A program made the translations under genes and the position numbers. Of a stretch of 64,000 nucleotides of DNA, positions 8,180 through 16,456 are shown piece after piece (the stretch's first letter is position 1; each line of letters starts with the position of its first letter). The notes below the pieces were generated by a model. That model was not told the DNA's origin, did no database searches, and was given only the letters and a program-made list of their open reading frames with translations. The stretch lies in contig NZ_BSTN01000010.1 of NCBI RefSeq assembly GCF_030269545.1, positions 180,843-244,842 on the forward strand, read 5' to 3'. The DNA is from Actinomadura sp. NBRC 104425. GTDB lineage: Bacteria > Actinomycetota > Actinomycetes > Streptosporangiales > Streptosporangiaceae.

Positions 8180-10482
8180 GGTTCACTCCTGGGACGGAAG
8201 ATGGGCGGCGGCGAGGTGCAGCGCAGCGGCGGCGGCGCGCCGCGGTACCGCTCGACCTGCACGGCCGCGTGCTGGCCGGTGCAGCCCTGCGCCAGCCGCG
8301 AGGTGGGACGGTCGGCGGTGAGGACGTTGGGGTTGCCGTGCACGCACAGCACCCGGCCGGGCCGCTCGGGGTCGTCGACCGGGTCGAACCAGGCGCCGGT
8401 CGGCAGCTGGACGACGCCGGGCCGCAGCGCGTCGCTGAGCACGGCCCCGGCCAGGCACGCGCCCCGGTCGTTGTACACCCGCACCACGTCGCCGTCGGCG
8501 ATGCCGCGCGGCGCCGCGTCGTCGGGGTGGATGCGCAGCGGTTCGCGCCCGGCGACCTTGGCGGCCTGGCTGGTGGCGCCCATGTCGCCCTGGCTGTGCA
8601 GGCGGGTGGCGGGCTGGTTGGCGATCAGCAGCAGCGGATGCGCGGCGTCGGGCCGCTCGGCGGGCGGCAGCCAGGCGGGGTGCCCGGGGCAGTCGGGCAG
8701 GCCGAAGCCGGCGACGGTCGGCGAGGTGATCTGGATGCGCCCGCTCGGCGTCGGCAGCGGGTGCGCGTCGGGGTCGGCGCGGAACCCGGCGAACAGGGTG
8801 GTGTGCGAGGGGCCGGGCGGCAGTTCGTACTCGCCCTGCTCCCAGAACCGCGCGAACTCGGGGACGTCGTGGCCCTGCGCGCGCAGCCGGTCGCGCCAGA
8901 CGCCGTAGATGTGCTCCAGCCAGGCCCGGGTGTCGCGTCCCTCGGTGAACGCCCGGCGGACGCCGAGCCGCTCGGCCAGGCCGGCGAAGATCGCGTAATC
9001 GTCGCGGGCCCGGCCGACGGGCGCGACGGCCCGCCGCATGGCGATCAGGTGGGTGTCGCGGCGGCCGCCGCCGATGTCGTCGCGTTCCAGCGCGGTGGTG
9101 GCCGGCAGGACGATGTCGGCGTGGCGGGCGGTGGCCGTCCAGTGCGTCTCGTGCACGACGATCGTGTCGGGGCGGGCGAACGCGCGGCGCAGCCGGGCCA
9201 GATCCTGGTGGTGGTGGAAGGGGTTGCCGCCCGCCCAGTAGACGAGCCGGACGTCCGGGTAGGTCAGCCGCCGGCCGTCGTAGTCGTACCGGGCGCCGGG
9301 GTGCAGCAGCATGTCGGCGACGCGGGCGACCGGGATGAACGCCGACACCGGGTTGACGCCCTGGGGCAGGTAGGGCAGGCGCAGGTCGGGGCCGGTGGCG
9401 CCGGCGTCGCCGATCGAGCCGTGGCCGTGCCCGAACCCGCCGCCCGGCAGGCCGATCTGCCCGAGCATCGCCGCCAGCGCCAGCCCCGCCCACACCGGCT
9501 GCTCGCCGTGCTCGATGCGCTGCAGCGACCAGCTCACGGTGACGAGCGTCCGCGTCGCCGCCATGCGGCGGGCCAGGTCGCGGATGTCGCCGGCCGGGAT
9601 GCCGCAGATCGCCGCGGCCCAGTCGGCGTCCTTGGCCGTGCCGTCGCCGGACGCGCCGCGCAGGTAGGCGGCGAACTCGTCGAAGCCGGCGCAGTAGCGG
9701 TCGAGGAACGCGCGGTCGTGCCGGTCCTCGGCGAGCAGCGTGTGCGCCAGGCCGAGCATGAGCGCCACGTCGGTGCCGGGCCGGACCGGGTACCAGCGGG
9801 CGCCCGCGGGTGCGTCGTCGCGCAGCGGGCTGACCAGCGCGATCTCGACGCCCGCCGGGATCAGCGCGGCCAGCGCCGCCGCCGTGGTGTGCCGGGTCAC
9901 ACCGCCCGGCGTCACGCCGACGTTCTTGGCGGGCAGCCCGCCGAACGCCACCAGCAGCCGTGTGTGCTCGAGGATCGTCGGCCAGGACGAGCCCCGGCGC
10001 AGCACCGCGTCGGCGTCCCCCACCAGATGCGGCAGCACGACCAGCGAGGCGCCGAGGCTGTAGGAGCCGCGCGAGGCGGTGTAGCCGCCGATCGTGTTGA
10101 GGAACCGGTGCAGCTGGCTCTGCGCGTGGTGGAAGCGCCCCGCGCTGGCCCATCCGTAGGAGCCGCCGAAGATCGCCTCGTTGCCGTGCCCGCGGCGCAC
10201 GCGCTCCAGCTCGCCCGCGACCAGGTCGAGCGCGCGTTCCCAGCTCACCTCGACGAACGGCTCGCGGCCCCGTCCGGCCGACGGGCCCGGCCCGCGCTCC
10301 AGCCAGCCGCGCCGGACCGCCGGCGCCGCCACCCGCGTCGGATGCCGCAGCGCCCCGGGGACGTTGCCGAGCAGCGGCGACGGCGCCGGGTCGGCCGGGT
10401 GCGGCGCGACCTGCAGGCCGCCGCCCGGCACGGGCCGCACCCGGTGGGCGCCCCAATGCGATGTCGTCGTCGTCCAGGTCAT
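8176..10482 (-). CDS. Molybdopterin-dependent sulfoxide reductase (BisC/DorA/TorA family)
   Basis: The 768-residue protein is a bis-MGD molybdoenzyme of the DMSO reductase family. The SYGWASAGRFHHAQ block and the SYS sequence at 140-142 match the DYS site of DorA and BisC, placing the molybdenum-ligand serine at Ser142. There is no N-terminal Cys cluster for [4Fe-4S] and no signal peptide, so it is probably cytoplasmic like BisC (biotin or methionine sulfoxide reductase). Its ATG overlaps the preceding ATPase stop (ATGA) and its stop overlaps the flavoprotein start. Within a sulfonate-type operon the likely role is reduction of a sulfoxide substrate. The exact substrate is unknown. Confidence 0.88.
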   Translation of the reverse strand: MTWTTTTSHWGAHRVRPVPGGGLQVAPHPADPAPSPLLGNVPGALRHPTRVAAPAVRRGWLERGPGPSAGRGREPFVEVSWERALDLVAGELERVRRGHGNEAIFGGSYGWASAGRFHHAQSQLHRFLNTIGGYTASRGSYSLGASLVVLPHLVGDADAVLRRGSSWPTILEHTRLLVAFGGLPAKNVGVTPGGVTRHTTAAALAALIPAGVEIALVSPLRDDAPAGARWYPVRPGTDVALMLGLAHTLLAEDRHDRAFLDRYCAGFDEFAAYLRGASGDGTAKDADWAAAICGIPAGDIRDLARRMAATRTLVTVSWSLQRIEHGEQPVWAGLALAAMLGQIGLPGGGFGHGHGSIGDAGATGPDLRLPYLPQGVNPVSAFIPVARVADMLLHPGARYDYDGRRLTYPDVRLVYWAGGNPFHHHQDLARLRRAFARPDTIVVHETHWTATARHADIVLPATTALERDDIGGGRRDTHLIAMRRAVAPVGRARDDYAIFAGLAERLGVRRAFTEGRDTRAWLEHIYGVWRDRLRAQGHDVPEFARFWEQGEYELPPGPSHTTLFAGFRADPDAHPLPTPSGRIQITSPTVAGFGLPDCPGHPAWLPPAERPDAAHPLLLIANQPATRLHSQGDMGATSQAAKVAGREPLRIHPDDAAPRGIADGDVVRVYNDRGACLAGAVLSDALRPGVVQLPTGAWFDPVDDPERPGRVLCVHGNPNVLTADRPTSRLAQGCTGQHAAVQVERYRGAPPPLRCTSPPPIFRPRSEP

Positions 10483-11219
10483 GGCACGGTGACGTCGTCG
10501 GCGGCCTCTTCGACGCCGAGTTCGGCCAGCAGCGCGGCGCGCAGCCGCGCGAACTCGGGGGAGCCGCGCCGGGTCGCCTCGGCGGGCACCGGATGCTCGG
10601 CGGCCAGCCGGCCGCCGCGCATGGCCACGACGCGGTCGGCGAGCAGGATCGCCTCGTCCACGTCGTGGGTGACCAGCAGCACCGCCGGGCGCTGCCGGGC
10701 GATCAGCCGCCGGACCAGTGCGTGCATCTTGATCCTGGTGAGCGCGTCGAGCGCGGCGAACGGCTCGTCCAGCAGCAGCAGCTGCGGCTCGCGCACCAGG
10801 GCGCGGGCGAGCGCGACCCGCTGCGCCTCACCGCCCGACAGGGTGCGCGGCCAGGAGTCCACGTGGTCGGCGAGCCCGACCTCGGCCAGCGCGCGCACGG
10901 CGGCGGCGCGGGCGTCCTTGCCGCGCAGCCCGATCGCCACGTTGCGCCACACCCGCCGCCACGGCAGCAGCCGGTGCTCCTGGAAGACGACCATGCGGGC
11001 GGGCGGGACGCGCACGGTGCCGCCGTCGGGCCGGTCCAGGCCGGCCAGCAGCCGCAGCAGCGTGGTCTTGCCGCATCCGCTGTGCCCGATGAGCGCGACG
11101 AACTCGCCCCGGCGGATGTCCAGGTCCAGCCCGGTCAGCACGGTGCGGTCGCCGAACACGCGGGTCAGGCCCCGGATCTGCACCTCGGCGCCGCCGGGCG
11201 CGGCCGCGGGGGCGGTCAC
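10479..11219 (-). CDS. ABC transporter ATP-binding protein, SsuB/TauB-like
   Basis: This is the cytoplasmic ATPase subunit of a sulfonate/nitrate/taurine-type importer. The GTG at 11219 is chosen because it overlaps the stop of the binding-protein gene (GTGA) and leaves a normal 246-residue subunit. Motifs: Walker A GHSGCGKTT at 45-53, Q-loop FQEHRLLPW, signature LSGGEAQRV, Walker B LLLLDEPFAALD and the switch His in VTHDVDEA. It is fourth from the end of the leftward sulfur operon and should pair with the permease at 12246-13019. Confidence 0.93.
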   Translation of the reverse strand: MTAPAAAPGGAEVQIRGLTRVFGDRTVLTGLDLDIRRGEFVALIGHSGCGKTTLLRLLAGLDRPDGGTVRVPPARMVVFQEHRLLPWRRVWRNVAIGLRGKDARAAAVRALAEVGLADHVDSWPRTLSGGEAQRVALARALVREPQLLLLDEPFAALDALTRIKMHALVRRLIARQRPAVLLVTHDVDEAILLADRVVAMRGGRLAAEHPVPAEATRRGSPEFARLRAALLAELGVEEAADDVTVP

Positions 11220-12211
11220 AGCTTCACCGCGTGGTCGGCGATCTTGATGCGGTCGGAGAGGATGCCGCGTTCGGCCAACCAGTCGGCGCCGTACTGCAGC
11301 TGCTCGATGCCCTCGTCGTCCATCAGCCGCAGCTTCTGGGTGGTGCGGTGCTGCACGAGCCGGTCGATGACCTCCTGCGGGTACTTGGACACGCCGTTGC
11401 CGAGCTCGATCGCCTCCCGGAAATGGGCGTTCTGCCATTCCTGGTCGGCCTGGTAGGCCGCGATGACGGCGCGGACGATGTCGGGGTGCTCGCGGGCGTA
11501 GTCGCGGCGGACCAGATAGGTGCGGAAGTCGATCTGCCGGTCCAGCTCGTCGCCCTCCACGAAGATCGCCCGGGCGCCGTACCGGACCTCGGCGATCTCC
11601 CGGAAGCCCTCCCAGATCGCCCAGGCGTCGATCTTCCCGGAGGCGAACGCCGACGCCGCCTCGGTCGGGTTCATGTAGAGCATCTTCACGCGCTCGCGCG
11701 GCACCTGGTACTTCTCCAGCGCCGCCACCAGCAGGAACTCGCCGAGCCCGGCCTTGTTGACGGCGACCGTCCGGCCGGCGAGGTCGGCGACCTTCGCGAT
11801 GCCCGACGACGGCCGGACCAGGATCGCGGTGGTGCGCGGCCAGGTCGTCGCCCACGCCACGTACACCACGTCCGCGCCCGAGAGTATGGCCTGGTCGGCG
11901 GGGGTGCTGCTGCCGCCGAAGCTGAAGTCGGCGGTGCCGGTCGCCACGGCCTGCAGGGTGGGGGCGTGGTTGGGGAAGGGGCCGATCCAGCGGACCTTGA
12001 GGCCCCGCCGCTGCAGCGCGCGGTCGAGCTCGCCGCGGATCTTGGGGACGGAGATGGGGCCGTGCGTCAGCCGCACCGTGTCGGCGGATCCGCCGTCCGT
12101 CGCACCGCCCGCGGACGAGCAGCCGGCGAGCGCGGCGGCCGCGCCGAGCCCGGTGGCGGCCAGCAGCGAACGCCGGGAGAGGAGATGGTCTGTCACGATC
12201 GACTCTGTCAC
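11216..12211 (-). CDS. ABC substrate-binding lipoprotein, SsuA/TauA-like (first copy)
   Basis: The protein captures a sulfonate-like substrate at the membrane surface. A twin-arginine-like leader (SRRSLLAATGL) is followed by lipobox LAG-Cys31. NMT1/SsuA-family features include the NHAPTLQAVATGTADF and DAWAIWEGF segments. The GTG at 12211 is preferred: it has TTGGAG six bases upstream and gives 331 residues. A TTG at 12223 and a GTG at 12196 are in-frame alternatives. The start region contains a perfect 15-bp tandem repeat, so ESIVT would be encoded twice from the TTG. A second binding protein lies beyond the permease in the same operon. Confidence 0.88.
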   Translation of the reverse strand: MTESIVTDHLLSRRSLLAATGLGAAAALAGCSSAGGATDGGSADTVRLTHGPISVPKIRGELDRALQRRGLKVRWIGPFPNHAPTLQAVATGTADFSFGGSSTPADQAILSGADVVYVAWATTWPRTTAILVRPSSGIAKVADLAGRTVAVNKAGLGEFLLVAALEKYQVPRERVKMLYMNPTEAASAFASGKIDAWAIWEGFREIAEVRYGARAIFVEGDELDRQIDFRTYLVRRDYAREHPDIVRAVIAAYQADQEWQNAHFREAIELGNGVSKYPQEVIDRLVQHRTTQKLRLMDDEGIEQLQYGADWLAERGILSDRIKIADHAVKL

Positions 12212-12220
12212 GATCGACTC
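12191..12220. repeat. 15-bp tandem repeat, two copies, over the start of the SsuA-like gene
   Basis: TGTCACGATCGACTC occurs at 12191-12205 and again at 12206-12220 without a gap. On the coding strand each copy supplies one potential GTG start, so copy-number slippage would keep the frame and change the number of starts. Confidence 0.9.
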
Positions 12221-12245
12221 CAAGGCCGGAAGGCGGGGTCGGGGG

Positions 12246-13019
12246 TCACGGGGAGCCGGGGGCGTAGGAGGCGTGCCAGGAGAGCAGGCGCCGCTCCAGG
12301 AACCGGGCCAGCAGGTCGCAGGTGATGCCGATCAGCGCGTAGAGCAGGACGACCAGCACGATCACGTCGACCTGCAGGAACTCGCGGGCGTTGGTGGCCA
12401 TGAAGCCGATGCCCTCGGTGGCGCCGATCGTCTCGGCGATGACCAGGGCCAGCCAGGCGTGGGTCAGCGCCAGCCGCAGCCCGCCGAGGATGGACGGCAG
12501 CGCGCCCGGCAGGATCACCCACCGGACCCGCTCCAGCCGGCCCTGCCCGACGACCCGGCTCATCTCCAGCAGCTTGGGGTCGATCTGCCGGATGCCGAGG
12601 ACGGTGTTGAGGTAGAGGGGGAAACCGGTGCCGAGCGCGATCAAGAAGACCTTCCCGCCCTCGCCGACCCCGAACCACACGATCACCAGCGGCAGCACGG
12701 CCAGGAACGGGACGGCCCGCACCATCTGCACGCTGCGGTCGATCAGGGACTCGGCGATGCGGGACAGGCCGACCAGCACGCCCAGGCCCAGCCCGGCGGC
12801 GGCGCCGAGGGCGAAGCCGGTCGCGGCGCGCCGCAGGCTGGCCAGCAGGTGCCGGGGCAGCTCGCCGTCGGCGGTGAGGTCGGCGGCGGTCGCCACGACG
12901 GTGCTGGGTGCGGGCAGCACCTGGTCGGACAGCAGTCCGCCGCGGGCGGCGCCCTCCCACAGCGCCAGCAACGCCAGCGGCGCCAGCCACGAGACGGTGC
13001 GGTGGGGGAACCGGCTCAT
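12246..13019 (-). CDS. ABC transporter permease, SsuC/TauC-like
   Basis: This 257-residue membrane subunit belongs to a sulfonate/taurine-type importer. Several hydrophobic segments are visible (LAPLALLALWEGAA, GFALGAAAGLGLGVLVGL, FLAVLPLVIVWFG, VIVLVVLLYALIGI). The cytoplasmic EAA-type loop for docking the ATPase is partly recognisable (SRVVGQGRLERVRWVILPGALPSILGGLRLAL). Its ATG overlaps the stop of the upstream binding-protein gene, and the next gene starts 35 bp after its stop. It should pair with the ATPase at 10479-11219. Confidence 0.92.
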   Translation of the reverse strand: MSRFPHRTVSWLAPLALLALWEGAARGGLLSDQVLPAPSTVVATAADLTADGELPRHLLASLRRAATGFALGAAAGLGLGVLVGLSRIAESLIDRSVQMVRAVPFLAVLPLVIVWFGVGEGGKVFLIALGTGFPLYLNTVLGIRQIDPKLLEMSRVVGQGRLERVRWVILPGALPSILGGLRLALTHAWLALVIAETIGATEGIGFMATNAREFLQVDVIVLVVLLYALIGITCDLLARFLERRLLSWHASYAPGSP

Positions 13020-13990
13020 CGCTCGCCCAACCCCCGGTAGACGAAGCGCCGCAAGTCGTGGCGGCCGGTGAACAGGCCGACCTCGACCCAGGTGTCGTGG
13101 GTCTTCTGCAGCTCGGCGGCGAACGCGTCGTCCATCGGGATGCGCCGGTAGGCCGCGTCCTCCGGCTGCACCTGCGCGGCCACCGACCTGGGCTGCCCGG
13201 CGAACTTCGCGAACCAGTCGGTGTAGGCGGACGGATTGCGCCTGCCCCAGGCGAAGCCCTTGTCGACGCGGTCGGCGAAGTCGGCCATCGCCTTGACCTT
13301 CTCAGGGTCGCCGAGCGCGGCGTCGGTGGCGCTGAGCACATTCAGGCCCGCGTTGATGCCCTGCCCGCCGAGCAGGACCCGGGCGCCCTGCTGCCCGCGC
13401 GCCCGTGCGGCGAACACGCCCCACGTCACCCACGCGTCGAGCCGCCCGGTGGAGAACGCGGCGTTGGCGTCGGCGGGCGCCAGGAAGTTCATCTGCACGT
13501 CGTCCGGCTTCAGCCCGGCCTGTTTGAGCGCGCCGAGCAGCAGGTAGTGGGCGACGCTGCCGCGGGTGGTGGGGGAGACCCGCTTGCCCTTGAGGTCCGC
13601 GACGGTGCGGATCGTGCTGTCGCGGGGGACGAGGATGTAGGTGCCGGTGCCGCCGTTGCTCCAGGCCGCGACGGCCTTGATCTTCGAGCCGCCGGCGATG
13701 GCGGCCACGGTGGGCGAGTCGGCCGCCCCGCCGATGTCCACCGCGCCCGCCCGCAGCGCCTCGTGCAGCGGCAGCGCGGCCGGGAACTGCGACCACTCGA
13801 TCCGGTAGGGCACGTCGTCGAGCAGCCCGGCCGCCTTCAGCCGCGACTCGGTCATGCCGGTCTGGTCGCCCACGCGCAGGGTGACGCGGTCGTCGCCGGC
13901 GGAGCACGCCGCGGCGGCGCAGACGAGCGCCACCGCGAGCAGCGGCGCGACCAGCCGGGACACGGCACGGCGGGAAAACCGGTGCGACAT
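13016..13990 (-). CDS. ABC substrate-binding lipoprotein, SsuA-like (second copy)
   Basis: The 324-residue extracytoplasmic binding protein has a lipoprotein leader ending AAA-Cys29 and an SsuA/NMT1-like two-lobed fold: ALRAGAVDIGGAADSPTVAAI, RTVADLKGKRVSPTTRGSVAHYLL and AFSTGRLDAWVTWG. It differs clearly from the first copy at 11216, so this is not a recent tandem duplication. The two could feed one permease with different organosulfur ligands. It follows the monooxygenase gene by 15 bp, and its stop overlaps the permease start. Confidence 0.92.
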   Translation of the reverse strand: MSHRFSRRAVSRLVAPLLAVALVCAAAACSAGDDRVTLRVGDQTGMTESRLKAAGLLDDVPYRIEWSQFPAALPLHEALRAGAVDIGGAADSPTVAAIAGGSKIKAVAAWSNGGTGTYILVPRDSTIRTVADLKGKRVSPTTRGSVAHYLLLGALKQAGLKPDDVQMNFLAPADANAAFSTGRLDAWVTWGVFAARARGQQGARVLLGGQGINAGLNVLSATDAALGDPEKVKAMADFADRVDKGFAWGRRNPSAYTDWFAKFAGQPRSVAAQVQPEDAAYRRIPMDDAFAAELQKTHDTWVEVGLFTGRHDLRRFVYRGLGER

Positions 13991-14005
13991 GGACCTCTCC
14001 CGATC

Positions 14006-15109
14006 TCAGCGGGCGGCGGTCGCGGCGGTCCGGTCGCGGCGCTCCAGCTCGGCGCGGACCAAGGGGATGAGCCGCCGCCCGTAGTCGACGGCGTCCTCCA
14101 GCGGCTCGTAACCGCGGATCAGCAGCGTGGTGACACCGATGTCGACGTAGTCGAGCAGCGCCTGGGCGACCGTTTCGGGGCTGCCGACCAGCGCGGTGGA
14201 GTTGCCCGCCGCCCCGGTGGCCTTGGCCGTGGCGGTCCACAGCGCGCGGTCGTGCCGTTCGCCCTTCTCGGCGGCGGCCAGCAGCCGCTGCGAGCCGACA
14301 CCGCGTTCGTTCGCAGGGAAGGCGAGCATCGCGCCGTCCGGCGACGTCCGGGAGTTGATCGTCTCCAGGATGCGGTGCGCGCGTTCCCACGCCTGCTCGT
14401 CGGTGTCTGCGAGGATCGGCCGGAACGACACCGAGAAGCGCACCTCGTCCGGGTCGCGGCCGTGGCTCGCCGCCGACTCGCGCACCGCCCTGATCTGCTC
14501 GGCGGTCTCGGCGAGCGGCTCGCCCCACAGCGCGTACACGTCGGCGTGCCTGCCGCCGACCCGGTAGGCGTCGGCCGACGATCCGCCGAAGTAGATCGGC
14601 AGCCTGCCGTGCACCGGTTTGACATCGGAGCGGGCACCCTGGAACCGGTAGAACTCGCCCTCGTGGTCGATCGGCTCGTCGGCGGCCCAGACCCGCTTGA
14701 CGATGTCCAGGTACTCGTCGGTGCGCCGGTAGCGGGCGGGCTTGTCGGCGTAGTCGCCGTCGCGGCGCTGCTCGGTCTCGCTGGCGCCGCTGATCACGTG
14801 CAGGGCCAGCCGCCCGCCGGTGAACTGGTCGAGGGTGGCCAGTTTGCGCGCGGCCAGCGTGGGGGCCACGAACCCGGGCCGGTGCGCCAGCAGCAGGCCC
14901 AGCCGCTCGGTGTGCGCGGCCGCGTACGCCGCGACCGAGAACCCGTCGGCGTCCCAGGAGTGGTAGCCGATCAGCACCCGGTCGAACCCGGCCTCCTCGT
15001 GGGCCCGCGCGAACCGGGCGGTGTAGTCGGGGTCGATCGCCGGACCCCGCCGCGGCCTGATCTCGGACGTGTCCGCAGTCCGGATCATGCCGATGAACTC
15101 GACCGTCAT
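14006..15109 (-). CDS. LLM-class FMN-dependent alkanesulfonate monooxygenase (SsuD-like)
   Basis: The enzyme uses FMNH2 and oxygen to release sulfite from an alkanesulfonate, or to oxidise a related organosulfur compound. The 367-residue protein is a luciferase-like TIM barrel with LLLAHRPGFVAPTLAARKLATLDQFTGGRLALHVISG, the SsuD/LLM hallmark block, and LPIYFGGSSADAYRVGGRHADVYALWGEP. The ATG has GGGGAGGA upstream. It is the first gene of the leftward seven-gene operon and has a near-consensus promoter. No flavin reductase gene is in the operon, so reduced FMN must come from elsewhere. A dimethylsulfone monooxygenase (SfnG-like) role is an alternative. Confidence 0.9.
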   Translation of the reverse strand: MTVEFIGMIRTADTSEIRPRRGPAIDPDYTARFARAHEEAGFDRVLIGYHSWDADGFSVAAYAAAHTERLGLLLAHRPGFVAPTLAARKLATLDQFTGGRLALHVISGASETEQRRDGDYADKPARYRRTDEYLDIVKRVWAADEPIDHEGEFYRFQGARSDVKPVHGRLPIYFGGSSADAYRVGGRHADVYALWGEPLAETAEQIRAVRESAASHGRDPDEVRFSVSFRPILADTDEQAWERAHRILETINSRTSPDGAMLAFPANERGVGSQRLLAAAEKGERHDRALWTATAKATGAAGNSTALVGSPETVAQALLDYVDIGVTTLLIRGYEPLEDAVDYGRRLIPLVRAELERRDRTAATAAR

Positions 15110-15177
15110 CGCCGTCCTCCCCGGGCGAGTCGCCCTTCGGTCACCCCTGTCACCACATCGTGGATGATCTATTCCGC

Positions 15178-15206
15178 ACTGTAGTAATCTCTACTAAACA
15201 GGTCAA
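15178..15206 (-). promoter_or_regulatory. Promoter of the sulfur operon with an operator inside the spacer
   Basis: On the minus strand TTGACC (15201-15206) and TACAGT (15178-15183) are separated by exactly 17 bp. TAGTA (15182-15186) and TACTA (15192-15196) form an inverted repeat around 5 bp lying in that spacer, where a bound repressor would block polymerase. A second inverted repeat, ATTCT-N2-AGAAT at 15208-15219, adjoins it. No regulator has been assigned; the IclR gene at 15707 is the nearest candidate. Confidence 0.7.
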
Positions 15207-15233
15207 GATTCTAAAGAATGCGAGGATGGGACC

Positions 15234-15710
15234 GTGACGAAGGACATCGAAACGGACGTACGGGCCCGCGGCACGGCGGCCTGGCACGGCCGGATCGAGC
15301 ACATCCGCGGCGCCGAGCTGGGGACCGACACCGCGCAGACGTCCGGCATGCGCCGCTTCGAGGCCGTCTCCGGCAAGACGGTCGGCTCCCGGCGGCTGTG
15401 GATGGGCCGCACCCACGTCGCTCCGGCCACCAACTCCGGCGACCACCACCACGGCGAGGCCGAGACCGCGATCTACGTGGTGTCCGGGCACCCGGTCTTC
15501 GTGTTCGCCGACGGCGACGCCGAGGTGCGGGTCGAGACCGAGCCCGGCGACTACGTGTTCGTCCCGCCCTACGTCCCGCACCGCGAGGAGAACCCCTCGC
15601 CGGACGAGGAGGCGGTCGTGGTGATCGCCCGCAGCACCCAGGAGGGCATCGTCGTCAACCTGCCCAGTCTGTGGGCGGAGGTCGAGCGGCCCGAACCAGG
15701 GCCGGCATGA
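15234..15710 (+). CDS. Small cupin-domain protein
   Basis: The 158-residue protein begins at GTG with GAGGA upstream and is divergent from the sulfur operon. A single cupin barrel is visible: the metal-binding motif GDHHHGEAETAIYVVSG around residues 65-80, then EPGDYVFVPPYVPHREEN as the second motif. Cupins of this size can be isomerases, dioxygenases or ligand sensors. Its stop overlaps the ATG of the IclR regulator (ATGA), so the two are co-transcribed and perhaps work together. No substrate can be deduced. Confidence 0.85.
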   Translation: MTKDIETDVRARGTAAWHGRIEHIRGAELGTDTAQTSGMRRFEAVSGKTVGSRRLWMGRTHVAPATNSGDHHHGEAETAIYVVSGHPVFVFADGDAEVRVETEPGDYVFVPPYVPHREENPSPDEEAVVVIARSTQEGIVVNLPSLWAEVERPEPGPA

Positions 15711-16456
15711 CCGGGGCCGCGCGCAGCGGGACGCAGTCGGTGGACCGGGCCATCGCCGTGCTGCGGTCGTTCGAGGGCGCGGCCGAGCAGACCCCCACCG
15801 AGATCGCGGGCAGGCTCGGGCTGACGGTGAGCACCGCGCACCGCATCGTCCGCGCCCTGCACGCGTCCGGGATGCTGGGCCGCGACCCCCGCACCGAGCG
15901 CTACCACCTGGGCCCCACCGCCGCGATCCTCGGCCGGCTGGCGCTGGAGCGGATGGGCACCACGCTGCTGCAGCCCGAGCTGACCGCGCTGCGCGACGAG
16001 ACCGGCGAGGCGGTCAGCCTGGGCGTGCGGGTGGGCGACGAGGTGGCCGTGCTGCTGCACCTGCCGTCGGTGCACCCGCTGCGGTACGACCAGGAGCCGG
16101 GCGCGCGCAACCCGATCCACGTGTGCGCGATGGGCAAGGCGCTGCTGGCTTTCGACGACGGGCGCGTGGCGATGCCGGAGCCGTTCCGCCGCTTCACCCC
16201 CGCCACGCTCACCACCCGCGCGGAGCTGGCCGCCGACCTCGCGCGCGTCCGCGAGCGCGGCTACGCCGTCAACGACGAGGAGCGGATCGTCGGGGTGCGC
16301 GCGGTGGCCGCGCCCGTCCGCGACTCGGCGGGACGGGCGTTCGCGGCCGTCGCGCTGCAGGGCCCGGCCGTGCGCTTCGGCGACGACCGGCTGCCCGACC
16401 TGGCCAAGGCGGTGCTGGCGGCGGCCGAGCGCCTCACCGCCCTGCAGCGCCGCTGA
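15707..16456 (+). CDS. IclR-family transcriptional regulator
   Basis: The 249-residue protein has an N-terminal winged helix (TPTEIAGRLGLTVSTAHRIVRALHASGML, about residues 27-55) and the C-terminal IclR GAF-like effector domain (GKALLAF, RERGYAVNDEERIVGVRAVAAPVRD). It is translationally coupled to the cupin gene. The divergent sulfur operon is the likeliest target, though that is inferred only from position. The 3' end overlaps the convergent GH43 gene by 23 bp. Confidence 0.92.
   Translation: MTGAARSGTQSVDRAIAVLRSFEGAAEQTPTEIAGRLGLTVSTAHRIVRALHASGMLGRDPRTERYHLGPTAAILGRLALERMGTTLLQPELTALRDETGEAVSLGVRVGDEVAVLLHLPSVHPLRYDQEPGARNPIHVCAMGKALLAFDDGRVAMPEPFRRFTPATLTTRAELAADLARVRERGYAVNDEERIVGVRAVAAPVRDSAGRAFAAVALQGPAVRFGDDRLPDLAKAVLAAAERLTALQRR

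Noticed and set aside
4535..8908. A 1457-codon forward frame opposite GH74 and the sulfur genes
   Set aside because: It spans several recognised minus-strand genes and their gaps, has no domain and no ribosome-binding site. It mirrors their third-position GC bias.
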